Source: CAWKKW01 sp963850345 | GTDB lineage: Bacteria > Acidobacteriota > Terriglobia > Terriglobales > Acidobacteriaceae | Length of the DNA: 64,000 bases | NCBI GenBank assembly: GCA_963850345.1 | Contig: CAWKKW010000004.1 | Coordinates: 372,001-436,000 of the forward strand | Reading direction: 5' to 3' | Shown here: piece by piece, positions 44,658-53,771 of the stretch | How positions within the stretch are numbered: the first letter of the stretch is position 1 | Layout: each line of letters starts with the position of its first letter | Made by a program: the position numbers and the translations under genes | The notes under the pieces: generated by a model | Database searches by the model: none | What the model was told of the DNA's origin: nothing | What the model saw: the letters and a program-made list of their open reading frames with translations, nothing else

Positions 44658-45440
44658 ATGGAACTGTTTCACCACTGGCGGAGCAACTGGCTTTTTGTTG
44701 CTTCGTTCCTGGCTGGGGCGCTCAACGCGATGGCCGGGGGAGGTTCGTTTCTGTCTTTCCCAGCGCTGCTGGGCGTCGGGGTTGCTCCGATCCAGGCAAA
44801 TGCAACTAACACGGTTGCATTATGGCCGGGACAGCTGACCTCGATCGCAGCGTACTGGCAGGACCTCAAGCACAATCTGAACCTGCTCATCCCGCTGTCT
44901 CTCGCGGCGGCACTGGGCGGGCTCGCCGGCGGCATCGTCCTTCTGCGTACGGGGCAGGCCACCTTCCTGCGCCTCGTTCCGTGGCTATTGCTGGTCGCCG
45001 CGGTTCTGTTTGCGGTGAGCACGCCCATTTCGCACTGGCTGCAGCGCCGCACCCGCAACAAGCCGCAGTCCACTTCCCATCCGTCGTACATCCCTTTGTT
45101 TCTGGGCACCACCGTGGTGTGTTTCTATATCGGATACTTTGGCGCTGGCTCCGGTTTCCTCATCATGTCGCTGCTGGCCCTCTTCGGCATTGAAAACATC
45201 AATCAGATCAATGCTCTCAAGGTTTGCACCACCACATTGGCAAACGGCGTTGCCGTGCTCACCTTCGTCATCGAGAAGCAGGTGCTCTGGCATCATTGCC
45301 TCCTCATGATGCTCACCGCAGCCGTTGGCGGCTATCTTGGAGCCCGCTATTCGCGCCGTCTCGACGCGCGCGTGATGCGCGCCATCGTGGTCGTCATCGG
45401 CCTCTCGATGTCTGCCTATTTCTTTTATAAGCAGAGCTAA
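44658..45440 (+). CDS. TauE/SafE (TSUP) family sulfite/anion exporter
   Basis: 260-residue inner-membrane protein with about eight hydrophobic segments. The family features are an N-terminal FLAGALNAMAGGGSFLSFPA and, in the second half, YIGYFGAGSGFLIMSLLALF, the two inverted TSUP repeats. Members carry sulfite, sulfonates or other organic anions. Nothing nearby specifies the substrate. Confidence 0.88.
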   Translation: MELFHHWRSNWLFVASFLAGALNAMAGGGSFLSFPALLGVGVAPIQANATNTVALWPGQLTSIAAYWQDLKHNLNLLIPLSLAAALGGLAGGIVLLRTGQATFLRLVPWLLLVAAVLFAVSTPISHWLQRRTRNKPQSTSHPSYIPLFLGTTVVCFYIGYFGAGSGFLIMSLLALFGIENINQINALKVCTTTLANGVAVLTFVIEKQVLWHHCLLMMLTAAVGGYLGARYSRRLDARVMRAIVVVIGLSMSAYFFYKQS

Positions 45441-45544
45441 ATCGCGCCACTCCCAGCCGACCCGCGAATCCTTTCGGTTGGAATTGTGGCGAAACGCGAT
45501 GCATAATCGCATTCGAACCAATCTGCCTGAGGCGGCGAACTTCC

Positions 45545-46615
45545 TTGGCTGGACGCAAGCACCAATCCAAACACATCACCATTGTGGACGTGGCGCGCGA
45601 GAGCGGCTTCTCTGCGTCGACCGTCTCGATTGTGTTGAATGAAGCACCCCTGTCGCGCTACGTCGCCGCCAGCACGAAGGAGCATATCCGCAAGACGGCA
45701 CTCGCCCTGGGATATCGGCCCGATGCCTCCGCGCGGTCGCTGCGCCGCCGGCACAGTCAAACCATCGGCATCATGGTCTTCGATATCTCCGATCCGTTCT
45801 GCACCCTGATTCTGCAGGGCATTGAGCAGACTCTGGCTCCTACTAACTACCTTCCCATCCTGATGGACGCGCACAACCAGCGGAAGCAATTCGAGCGATA
45901 CCTGGAGATGTTGCTGGAGTTTCGTGTCGAGGGCCTAATTGTGGTCGCTAACTGGCTCTTCGGCGAATTCGATCTGCTCGGAGACATGAAGAAGAACAAT
46001 ATCCCCATGGTCGGCGTAGGTCGCGATCTCACCTCCACCGGCGTTCGGTCGATACAGGTCGATAATGAAGCGGGCGGTTACGCTGCTGCCGAACATCTCT
46101 ATCAGCTAGGTCATCGCAAACTTGCTGTGATCCGCGGCCCGGAAGCGCTCGCGGACAGCAACCGCCGCTGGGAAGGCATTCAGCGATTCGCTCAGGAGGC
46201 CGGGCTACAGATTTCTCCCCGATGCGTCGCTACGCTGCCTGCCTCGGATGATCCGACCTCAGGCTTCGAGGGCGGTCTGCGGTTGACTGCAGATTTGATT
46301 CGGTCTAAATCGAAGTTCACAGGATTGCTTGCCTTCGATGATCTAACCGCCTTTGGTTCAGTGCGGGCTCTGGCAAGCGCGGGTAAGTCGGTGCCTTCGG
46401 ATTGCTCCGTGGTGGGATTCGACGACGTGCCTCCAAGCGCGCTGAGTACTCCATCGATGACTACAATTCGCCAACCGATGGAGCAGATGGGCTGCCTCGC
46501 TGCGCGTTGGATCCTGGACTCGCTTGGATCGGCCGAAGGTGCTTGTCTTTCGAGCGAGTTACACCTGTTGTTACCGAGCCTGATAGTTCGCGAATCAACC
46601 AGCCCGCCAAAGTAA
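45545..46615 (+). CDS. LacI-family transcriptional regulator
   Basis: 356 residues from a TTG start. The N-terminal helix-turn-helix and hinge (TIVDVARESGFSASTVSIVL, then GYRPDASARSLRR) are classic LacI type. A periplasmic-binding-protein-like sugar-sensing domain follows, with YAAAEHLYQLGHRKLAVI and VVGFDDVPPSAL. Its likely target is the palindrome at 46675-46692, between this gene and the TonB receptor gene. It would then repress the receptor-kinase unit in the absence of a sugar. Confidence 0.93.
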   Translation: MAGRKHQSKHITIVDVARESGFSASTVSIVLNEAPLSRYVAASTKEHIRKTALALGYRPDASARSLRRRHSQTIGIMVFDISDPFCTLILQGIEQTLAPTNYLPILMDAHNQRKQFERYLEMLLEFRVEGLIVVANWLFGEFDLLGDMKKNNIPMVGVGRDLTSTGVRSIQVDNEAGGYAAAEHLYQLGHRKLAVIRGPEALADSNRRWEGIQRFAQEAGLQISPRCVATLPASDDPTSGFEGGLRLTADLIRSKSKFTGLLAFDDLTAFGSVRALASAGKSVPSDCSVVGFDDVPPSALSTPSMTTIRQPMEQMGCLAARWILDSLGSAEGACLSSELHLLLPSLIVRESTSPPK

Positions 46616-46640
46616 GAGAGAACTTACACAAACTTTTCTC

Positions 46641-46668
46641 TTGACAGTCGTAACCAAACCGCCATAAT
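46641..46668 (+). promoter_or_regulatory. Sigma70-type promoter for the TonB receptor gene
   Basis: The -35 box TTGACA (46641-46646) is perfect. It is followed after 16 bp by CATAAT (46663-46668), or after 17 bp by ATAATC. Transcription should start near 46675, inside the LacI-type palindrome. Confidence 0.75.
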
Positions 46669-46674
46669 CCTCAA

Positions 46675-46692
46675 TATTCAAACGTTTCAATA
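46675..46692. promoter_or_regulatory. LacI-family operator
   Basis: An 18-bp palindrome with AAACGTTT at its centre and TATT/AATA arms; only the C79/C88 pair breaks symmetry. A central CG in an A/T-flanked even palindrome is the LacI-family style. It overlaps the expected +1 of the promoter just upstream, which fits repression by the adjacent LacI protein. Confidence 0.7.
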
Positions 46693-46786
46693 CCTCAGAG
46701 CCTTGGAGTCTTGAACGTTCGGCTGCCTCAGGTGCGCTCTTTCTTCCGCCTGCCCGGCCAGCCGCCATTCTCAAGGGGGGTGGAAG

Positions 46787-49700
46787 ATGTTATCGCCATA
46801 TCGGTTTCTCGTTCCAGCACAGCGGCCTCGCCGAACTCATTTGCGGAGTGTCACGCTCGCTCTGACGCTCGCCTCGCTTTTCAGCATGCGGCCTGCTCTC
46901 TTCGCGCAGGAAACAACCGGCACCATCCTCGGAACCGTGACCGACTCCTCAGGCGCGGTCGTCTCTGACGCGAAGGTCACGCTCACTGATGTGGATCGCT
47001 CCGCGGTCGTGCGCGCCCTTAACACCAATAAGAGCGGCGCTTACAACGCACCCCAGTTGCCCATCGGTAAATACTCCATCACCGTGGAGGCTCCCGGCTT
47101 CAAGAAGATGACCGAGAGCGGTATCGTCTTGAACGTGAATGACCACCTCACCAAGAATGAGGTCCTCCCCGTCGGCAGCGTGCAGGACACCGTCTCTGTC
47201 GAGGCCTCAGCGCTGCAGGTCGACACGCAGTCCGCAGCCGCAACGGGACTGATTACCGGAACACAGGTAAGAGAACTCGCATTGCAAAGTCGTAACTACG
47301 AGCAACTCGTGGCACTTATGCCCGGAGTTACTTCCGACATCGGGGATGCGCTCTATGCGGGTGTAAGTGCGCCCAGCGGCAACACCAACGAGACTGCTTT
47401 TTCGCTGAATGGAAGCTTCGGCACGGGAAACAACTGGACTGTGGACGGCGCGGATAATGTCGATCGCGGCGGTAACTTTACCCTGCTGAACTACCCGAGC
47501 GTCGACGCGATCGATGAGTTCAAGGTGCTGCGCGGTAACTACAACGCTGAGTATGGCCGCAGCTCCGGGGGGCAGATCAACGTCATCACGCGCTCCGGTA
47601 AGTCGAAGTTTCATGGTGGCGTGTATGAGTTCTTTCGCAACGACGTGCTCGACGCCAACGACTGGCTGAGTAAGCAGAGCACTCCGGCTGTGCCACGTTC
47701 GCCCTTCCGGTATAACGACTTCGGCGGCACTCTGGGCGGTCCAGTTTTTATTCCCGGGCACTATAACTCCGAGCGGAACAAGACCTTCTTCTTCTTCTCA
47801 GAAGAGGTGCGCCGGGTGGTGCAGTCCGGCTCCACGCAAAGCACCGTGCCAAATCTTCAAGAGCGCGGATCCGATCCCGCCACCGGCAACCTGCCGACGT
47901 TTGCCAGCCCTGTGTGCCTGGTTCAACTGCAAACCGATACTGCCGGCAACAGTTTTTGCCCGGCCGGTCAGTCCAGCACCACCATTCCGGCGAACCTGAT
48001 CAATCCGGCAGCAGCGGCCTATCTCAAAGATGTTTACTCACACGTCCCCTTGCCGCAAGATACACAAAACGACTTACTCGTGGCGAACCAGAGCAACATC
48101 TTCAATTACCGCCAGGAGATCTATCGACTCGACCACACCTTCTCACCTAGATGGTCCGGCTTTGTGCGCGTCATGAACGACACGATTCCAACCGTTGAAG
48201 GTGGCGGCCTGTTCAACGGGAACTCCGTTCCAAACATCACCCGAACCAACACGCAATCGCCCGGCAAGAGCATCGTCGGCAGCATCAACACGGTCTTCAC
48301 GCCAACGCTTCTCAATCAGCTGGAGTACGCATGGTCCTACGGCGCGGTGCTCTCGACGAACGCCGGCCAACTCGGCGCGTCTAACTCGCCCGACGTGGCT
48401 GGAGCCATCGCACTGCCCTACCCGGAGACTCTGAACCGCATCCCGAGTATCTCCTTCGGAACCTCCTCCGCCAGCTTCTATGGGTTCGGTAGTTACAAGG
48501 ACTACAACAAGAACCACAACGTGTTCGATAACCTGACCAAGATTGTCGGGGCCCACACACTCCGCTTCGGAGCGACTTACTACCACTATCAAAAGTCGGA
48601 GAACTCAGGCGGCAACAATGCTGGCACCTTCAGCTTCCAGTCGGCATTTGATCCCAGCCTGGATTCGAGTGCGGCCGCGGAATGGCACCAGGAGTTTGCT
48701 TACTTCCTGCTTGGCCAATCGACCAGTTTTACTCAGTTACAACAAGACATTCGAGCCATCATCGACCAGAACGAATTCGAGGCCTATGGTCAGGATGAGT
48801 ACCGCCTGCGGCCGAACCTGACCGTAAGTTACGGACTGCGGTATTCACTCTTCCGTCAGCCGACTGATGCTCAGGGGCATTCGAGCAGCTTCGATCCCAA
48901 GACCTACGATCCCAGCAAGGCTCCCGTACTGGACGATCAGGGTTACTTGTGTACGCCACAAACGCAGCCCTGCAGTGGTACGACCGCGATCAATCCGAAC
49001 TATGATCCGCTAAACGGCATCATCATCGGCGGCAAGAACTCACCCTACAAAACGGCGGTTGCGCGGCAAACTAAGCTCAACTTCGCGCCCCGCATCGGCG
49101 TTGCCTGGGATCCACAAGGCAATGGCAAGATGTCGGTGCGATCGGGCTATGGCATCTTCATCGAATCGCCCGGCGTGGGTTTCGTCGAGAACAATGTGTT
49201 CGCAAACCCGCCTTTCGTGGGGACAACAACTATCTTCGGAGCCCCGTTTGACAGTCCCGCTTCGGCGCAAGCCGCGCCCAACAACAGTCCGCCACCGATT
49301 GGCGGAACCGAGGCCAACTTCCGCCAGCCTTACACACAGCAGTGGAATCTCGACATACAGCGGCAGTTACCCCGCGATATCATCGCCGACCTGGGATACT
49401 ACGGCAGCAAGGGCACGCACCTCATCGGGGTGCTCGATATCAATCAGCCAGTTCCCGGAGCCTACGCGGACGTGTATGGCGCTGGCGCAATCAACTCCGG
49501 CAACGAGAACCTGCTGAATCCCTTAAGGCCCTATCTCGGTTACGCAGGCATCGATATGTACGAGCCTGTCTTCAAGTCAAATTACCACTCCTTACAGGCC
49601 AGCCTGCAAAAGCGATTTGGGGCGGATTCACTGATCACGGTGAATTACACATGGTCAAAGAGTCTTACTAACTTGCCCTATGATCCTAACTACACGGTGG

Positions 49701-50302
49701 TTCAAGACAGCCGTAACCTCGGCGCAGAATATAGTTATTCGCGCTTCGACCAGAGAAATGTGTTCAATGCCGACTTCGTCTACCAGCTGCCTTTCTTCAA
49801 AGAACAGCGCGGTCTCGCGGGTCATTCGCTCGGAGGATGGGAGATTTCTGGAATCGTATCGGCCCATTCGGGACGCTGGCTTGATCCAGGCACCACGGAC
49901 GGCTCGGATCCCGGCGGGGTTGGCCTGGGTACCGGAGTGGATGGCAACGTGGCTCGCCCGGACGAGGTAGCAGATCCGAACACCGGAGCTCCTCACAAGG
50001 CGGGGCTCTGGTTCAATACATCTGCATTTGTAACTGCGCCCAGCGCGCAAACAACTCCGGGCAACGCGAAGAAGAACTCGATCCTCGGCCCGGGGCAACA
50101 AAACTGGGACCTCACCCTGATGAAGAATGTCCGCGTTTTCGAAGGTTCAGCATTTCAGTTTCGCCTCGAGACCTTCAATACCTTCAATCACACGAGCTTC
50201 AGCTCAGTTGACACGACGGTAAACGACGGCAGCACGTACGGCACAGTTACCGGCGCACATCAACCTCGCGTTGTTCAACTAGCACTGAAGTATAGCTTCT
50301 AA
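46787..50302 (+). CDS. Oar-like TonB-dependent outer-membrane receptor
   Basis: 1171 residues. A long signal sequence ends near residue 42 (LFAQ). A carboxypeptidase-regulatory beta-sandwich follows (about 43-125, TGTILGTVTDSSGAVVSDA to the GKYSITVEAPGFKK segment). The plug (to about residue 270, with the block VDAIDEFKVLRGNYNAEYGR) and a large beta-barrel follow. The barrel ends in LKYSF, the terminal aromatic typical of outer-membrane proteins. Such receptors import oligosaccharides using TonB energy. It has a promoter and LacI-type operator, and a sugar-kinase gene follows on the same strand. Confidence 0.93.
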   Translation: MLSPYRFLVPAQRPRRTHLRSVTLALTLASLFSMRPALFAQETTGTILGTVTDSSGAVVSDAKVTLTDVDRSAVVRALNTNKSGAYNAPQLPIGKYSITVEAPGFKKMTESGIVLNVNDHLTKNEVLPVGSVQDTVSVEASALQVDTQSAAATGLITGTQVRELALQSRNYEQLVALMPGVTSDIGDALYAGVSAPSGNTNETAFSLNGSFGTGNNWTVDGADNVDRGGNFTLLNYPSVDAIDEFKVLRGNYNAEYGRSSGGQINVITRSGKSKFHGGVYEFFRNDVLDANDWLSKQSTPAVPRSPFRYNDFGGTLGGPVFIPGHYNSERNKTFFFFSEEVRRVVQSGSTQSTVPNLQERGSDPATGNLPTFASPVCLVQLQTDTAGNSFCPAGQSSTTIPANLINPAAAAYLKDVYSHVPLPQDTQNDLLVANQSNIFNYRQEIYRLDHTFSPRWSGFVRVMNDTIPTVEGGGLFNGNSVPNITRTNTQSPGKSIVGSINTVFTPTLLNQLEYAWSYGAVLSTNAGQLGASNSPDVAGAIALPYPETLNRIPSISFGTSSASFYGFGSYKDYNKNHNVFDNLTKIVGAHTLRFGATYYHYQKSENSGGNNAGTFSFQSAFDPSLDSSAAAEWHQEFAYFLLGQSTSFTQLQQDIRAIIDQNEFEAYGQDEYRLRPNLTVSYGLRYSLFRQPTDAQGHSSSFDPKTYDPSKAPVLDDQGYLCTPQTQPCSGTTAINPNYDPLNGIIIGGKNSPYKTAVARQTKLNFAPRIGVAWDPQGNGKMSVRSGYGIFIESPGVGFVENNVFANPPFVGTTTIFGAPFDSPASAQAAPNNSPPPIGGTEANFRQPYTQQWNLDIQRQLPRDIIADLGYYGSKGTHLIGVLDINQPVPGAYADVYGAGAINSGNENLLNPLRPYLGYAGIDMYEPVFKSNYHSLQASLQKRFGADSLITVNYTWSKSLTNLPYDPNYTVVQDSRNLGAEYSYSRFDQRNVFNADFVYQLPFFKEQRGLAGHSLGGWEISGIVSAHSGRWLDPGTTDGSDPGGVGLGTGVDGNVARPDEVADPNTGAPHKAGLWFNTSAFVTAPSAQTTPGNAKKNSILGPGQQNWDLTLMKNVRVFEGSAFQFRLETFNTFNHTSFSSVDTTVNDGSTYGTVTGAHQPRVVQLALKYSF

Positions 50303-50308
50303 GTTTTC

Positions 50309-50340
50309 GCAGGCGGCGGGAGGCCTCGGCCTCCGCCTGC
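50309..50340 (+). terminator. GC-rich hairpin after the TonB receptor gene
   Basis: Gene-end inverted repeat with 6-8 bp outer arms (GCAGGCGG and CCGCCTGC) and a second inner GC-rich pairing. It has no U-tract, so it may act as an attenuator between the receptor and kinase genes, or only protect the mRNA. Confidence 0.4.
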
Positions 50341-50492
50341 CTGGCTTCGTGGGAGAGTCGCGCCTCGATGTGCGGAACTCCGCGCGGATCGGCACCCGTG
50401 CGGCACACCAGCGAGTCCTGATCACTCAACGTTCGTTCCCGCGGTGGTCCCTCGATCACGTAACAGTACAGATGACGATTGGGGGTGCAGCC

Positions 50493-51470
50493 GTGGGAAA
50501 GTTCGACATCACGCTGGTCGGCGAATTTAACCTCGACTTGCTGCTCTATGGCTTGCCGGAGGCGCTGCCGCTGGAACGCGAACTGCTGGCAGATCGCATG
50601 ACTATCAGCCTGGGCGGATCTCCCGCCATCACCGCACACAATCTTGCGCGCCTGGGCAGCCGCGTAGGCCTAATTGCCTGCTCCTCAGACGACATGTTTG
50701 GCCGGATGTGCCTGGCGGAGCTGGACGCCGCAGAGGTGAACGTGTCGCGTCTGGTAAGTGCGAAGTCCGGGCACGCTACTGGAGTTACAGTGTTGTTGCA
50801 GCACGAGTCCTCGAGGCGTGCGTTCACTTATCCGGGCACGACCGCCGTGCTCCAGTATGAAGATCTCGACCTTGAGTATCTAAGGTCGGCATCTCACTTC
50901 CATCTGTCTTCCCCATTTCTGCAGGAGTCGTTGCTGCCGGACTTACCTCGCCTCTTCGCGGAACTGAAGCAGGCGGGACTTACTATCTCGCTCGATCCCA
51001 ACGATGATCCGACAGGGCGATGGGACGGGCCGGTTCAGGAATGTCTTCGCTATGTGGACATCCTCATGCCCAATGAGCGCGAGGCCTGCGCGTTGGCTTC
51101 ACAGCCCTTGCTGGAGAATGCCGTGAGTAGCCTGGTGTCTCGAGTGCCGCTGTTAGTCGTAAAGCGCGGTGCTCGCGGCGCAACAGCCTTTGCCTCAGAC
51201 CAGCGTGAGTCAGTCGACGCGGTCAAGGTGGAGAGCGTGGACGCAGTGGGTGCAGGTGATAGTTTCAACGCGGGATTTCTCCATGGGTTTGTTCGGCACT
51301 GGCCGTTACGGCGCTGCCTGGAGTTCGGAAACCGGGCTGGCGCTCTCTCCACAACCGCTGCCGGAGGCACGGCGGCCTTCCGTGACCCGGCGGCCATGCA
51401 GGCGTTCTTCGCACGTCACTCAGCCGACGAAGCTATCCAAGCCGGTAGACGCTCCAGAGTAACTTCGTAG
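50493..51470 (+). CDS. PfkB-family carbohydrate kinase
   Basis: About 325 residues, ribokinase fold. The N-terminal KFDITLVGEFNLDLLLYG and the glycine motif TISLGGSPAITAHNLARLG bind substrate. The catalytic PfkB signature is DAVGAGDSFNAGFLHG near the C-terminus. GTG 50493 has a GGGGG ribosome site and abuts the conserved region; ATG 50472 is the alternative. It should phosphorylate the sugar brought in by the preceding TonB receptor system. The specific sugar cannot be read. Confidence 0.88.
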   Translation: MGKFDITLVGEFNLDLLLYGLPEALPLERELLADRMTISLGGSPAITAHNLARLGSRVGLIACSSDDMFGRMCLAELDAAEVNVSRLVSAKSGHATGVTVLLQHESSRRAFTYPGTTAVLQYEDLDLEYLRSASHFHLSSPFLQESLLPDLPRLFAELKQAGLTISLDPNDDPTGRWDGPVQECLRYVDILMPNEREACALASQPLLENAVSSLVSRVPLLVVKRGARGATAFASDQRESVDAVKVESVDAVGAGDSFNAGFLHGFVRHWPLRRCLEFGNRAGALSTTAAGGTAAFRDPAAMQAFFARHSADEAIQAGRRSRVTS

Positions 51471-51490
51471 GTTGGCGACGGGCCCAAGCG

Positions 51491-53665
51491 TCATCGGGTC
51501 GCCGCCGTTGATGCTCCAGACGATGCCGCTTCCTCTACGATGGCCAGGTCCCACGGCTTCAGAGTGAGTTGCTGATTAGCGGAGATGGTCAGGCCACTTA
51601 GAAGATCAGCGCCATTCGCATAACTGTAAGTCACTGGCACCGTGTCTCCTGAGTAGTTGAGGTAGTAATGCACCTTGCGGCCGGCGCGATTCGTGCCGTG
51701 CTTCACTCGAACAGGATCCGGAAGGCTGCGGTCCGGCGTGGAAATTCCCGCCTCCTTCAGACAGTCGAGAACGATCTGCTGCTGAAGTTTGTCAGACAGG
51801 ATTGTGCCTTCGTACGTGAGTTCTCCTGAGCCATAGTGGTTGCGGGTGATGGCGGGCCACCGCCCGAAGAAGGGATGATCATAGTAGGCCAGCGGCTCTG
51901 CGTGCTTCAACTGGAGGAACTCTGCCCATAGAGAGACCTTGTTGTCCTCGCCGACCTTGAAGGGGTCCCCCTTAAGAGCGAGAGGGTGCTCCAGATTCGA
52001 GAATTCCTGATAGGTGAACCCGGCCGCATCGCGCAGGGGACCGGGAGCGAGTTCCCAACGCACGGCCGAATTCTCATTGGTGAAGCCGCTCTTGAAGGTC
52101 ATGAGAACGTGGCCGCCACCCTTGACGTAGTCTGAAATTCTTTTCAGCAGCGCGTCGTCTGCGACATACAAAGCGGGAACAATGAGTAACTTGTATTCCG
52201 AAAAGTCGGCGGTATCCGGGAAAACAAAATCCGCGCCTATGTTAGCACGATAAAGAGATCGGTGAAGCTGCGCTATCAGCGAAGCATATCCGCCGGCAGC
52301 CTTTCCCGGAATCCAGTTCGCTCCGTCGGGCCGCTCCATGGGCATGAAGTTCAAGCCGTTGGAGGAATCGACGCTGTACAGGATCGCAACCTGGTTTTTA
52401 ATTTTCAGATCGACTAACTTCGGCCCTATCTTCTGTAACTCGTGCGCGGTGCGAGATACCTCGGCATAGGCACGGTTCGGCTCAAGGTCGTGGCTGAGAA
52501 CGCCCTTCCAGTAGGTCTCCTGGCCCGCGTGGATCGAGTGCCAGTGCCAGTACTCGACCATGTTTGCGCCGCTCGATACGTGCGTGTACACGTCGAGCCG
52601 AAGTTGCCCATCGTACGGCGGAAATTGCCCAGCCGAATCCCACCCGAGCGTCTGCGCATTCGTCTCCGTCACCAGGTAATTGCTGTGCTTCAACGAACGG
52701 GAGAAATCCCCTTGCTCGGCCTGCCACGCCCCGTCGAGATGGTCCTGCGTGCCGTGATAAGGGTTGTTCGCGATAACATCCAGCGTCTTCGCAACCTCCG
52801 GTTCGTTGACGTCCATCTTCATCATGCTGCCGAAGTCTTGCGTTACAAACTGGTCGGACCGGCGATACTTGCGGACAAGTGCAGCCTGCCACGAGAGATA
52901 GTCCGTAACTCGCATCTGCTGCCAGCGCGACCACTCCAGCTTGTACGAAGTGCTGGTGGCGTTATCGCGGGTCGGCATATTTTCCCAGCCGTTCACGTCT
53001 TCACCCCAGTAGTTCAGAAACCATGCCTTATTGAGGGCATCGGTGGTTACAAACTTCTGCTTCAGGTGATTAACGAAGCCTTCCAAGACGTCCTGGTTGG
53101 TTGCGCCGTTCGAGCCTGTCTCGTTGTCGATCTGCCACCCGATCACGGCCGGATTGTCCCGGTAGTGGCTCACCAGATTGGTGATCACTCGCTCGGCATA
53201 GTGGCGAAAGATCGGATTATCGGTGTCCATGTTCTGGCGCATGCCATAGCTGACCTGAGCGCCTCCCATGGGCCGGGCCAGCACTTCAGGATGCTCGTGA
53301 TAAAGCCACGTAGGGATGGAATAGGTCGGCGTTCCCATGATCACCTTGATGCCGGCTTTGCCCATCGCATCCAAGACGCGGTCCATCCAAGCGTATTCAA
53401 ACTTGCCGTCTTCCGGCTCCCAGAGACTCCAGGTAGATTCGCCCATGCGAACTACGTTGATGCCGGCGTCTTTCATCAGCGCTACATCTTTGTCGAGCCG
53501 GTCATAGGGCATGTATTCGTGATAGTAGGCAGCCCCATAGAGAATAGTGGGCTCCTGCGGAGCGGCGCCCACAGGCCGATCCTGTGCAGGTGCGGCCTGG
53601 AGAGTAACCAGGGCCATCGAGACGAACAGCGAGACTAGACGAATCCGAGACAAATATCCGCACAT
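51491..53665 (-). CDS. Secreted GH42 beta-galactosidase
   Basis: 724 residues from ATG 53665, with a signal peptide cleaved near residue 28 (VTLQAAPA). The GH42 barrel carries the acid/base glutamate in IGWQIDNETGSNG (Glu182) and the nucleophile in YLVTETNAQTLG (Glu334). A trimerisation-like domain follows, then a small C-terminal beta domain. Secretion is notable, since many GH42 enzymes are cytoplasmic. It converges on the PfkB gene (20-bp gap) and probably belongs to the same sugar-use locus, although no copy of the LacI palindrome is seen upstream of it. Confidence 0.9.
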   Translation of the reverse strand: MCGYLSRIRLVSLFVSMALVTLQAAPAQDRPVGAAPQEPTILYGAAYYHEYMPYDRLDKDVALMKDAGINVVRMGESTWSLWEPEDGKFEYAWMDRVLDAMGKAGIKVIMGTPTYSIPTWLYHEHPEVLARPMGGAQVSYGMRQNMDTDNPIFRHYAERVITNLVSHYRDNPAVIGWQIDNETGSNGATNQDVLEGFVNHLKQKFVTTDALNKAWFLNYWGEDVNGWENMPTRDNATSTSYKLEWSRWQQMRVTDYLSWQAALVRKYRRSDQFVTQDFGSMMKMDVNEPEVAKTLDVIANNPYHGTQDHLDGAWQAEQGDFSRSLKHSNYLVTETNAQTLGWDSAGQFPPYDGQLRLDVYTHVSSGANMVEYWHWHSIHAGQETYWKGVLSHDLEPNRAYAEVSRTAHELQKIGPKLVDLKIKNQVAILYSVDSSNGLNFMPMERPDGANWIPGKAAGGYASLIAQLHRSLYRANIGADFVFPDTADFSEYKLLIVPALYVADDALLKRISDYVKGGGHVLMTFKSGFTNENSAVRWELAPGPLRDAAGFTYQEFSNLEHPLALKGDPFKVGEDNKVSLWAEFLQLKHAEPLAYYDHPFFGRWPAITRNHYGSGELTYEGTILSDKLQQQIVLDCLKEAGISTPDRSLPDPVRVKHGTNRAGRKVHYYLNYSGDTVPVTYSYANGADLLSGLTISANQQLTLKPWDLAIVEEAASSGASTAATR

Positions 53666-53771
53666 AGCAATCGATCCATGGGTGAGATAAGCAACCAACG
53701 ATGGTACAGGAAGGGCCTGCGGAGTGCAGCCCGATTAGAAGTGCCGAGGCTCCGACGCAAATTCATGCACG

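Noticed and set aside
52442..53638. Plus-strand ORF of 398 aa opposite the GH42 gene
   Set aside because: Antisense shadow; the minus-strand GH42 has catalytic motifs and a signal peptide.
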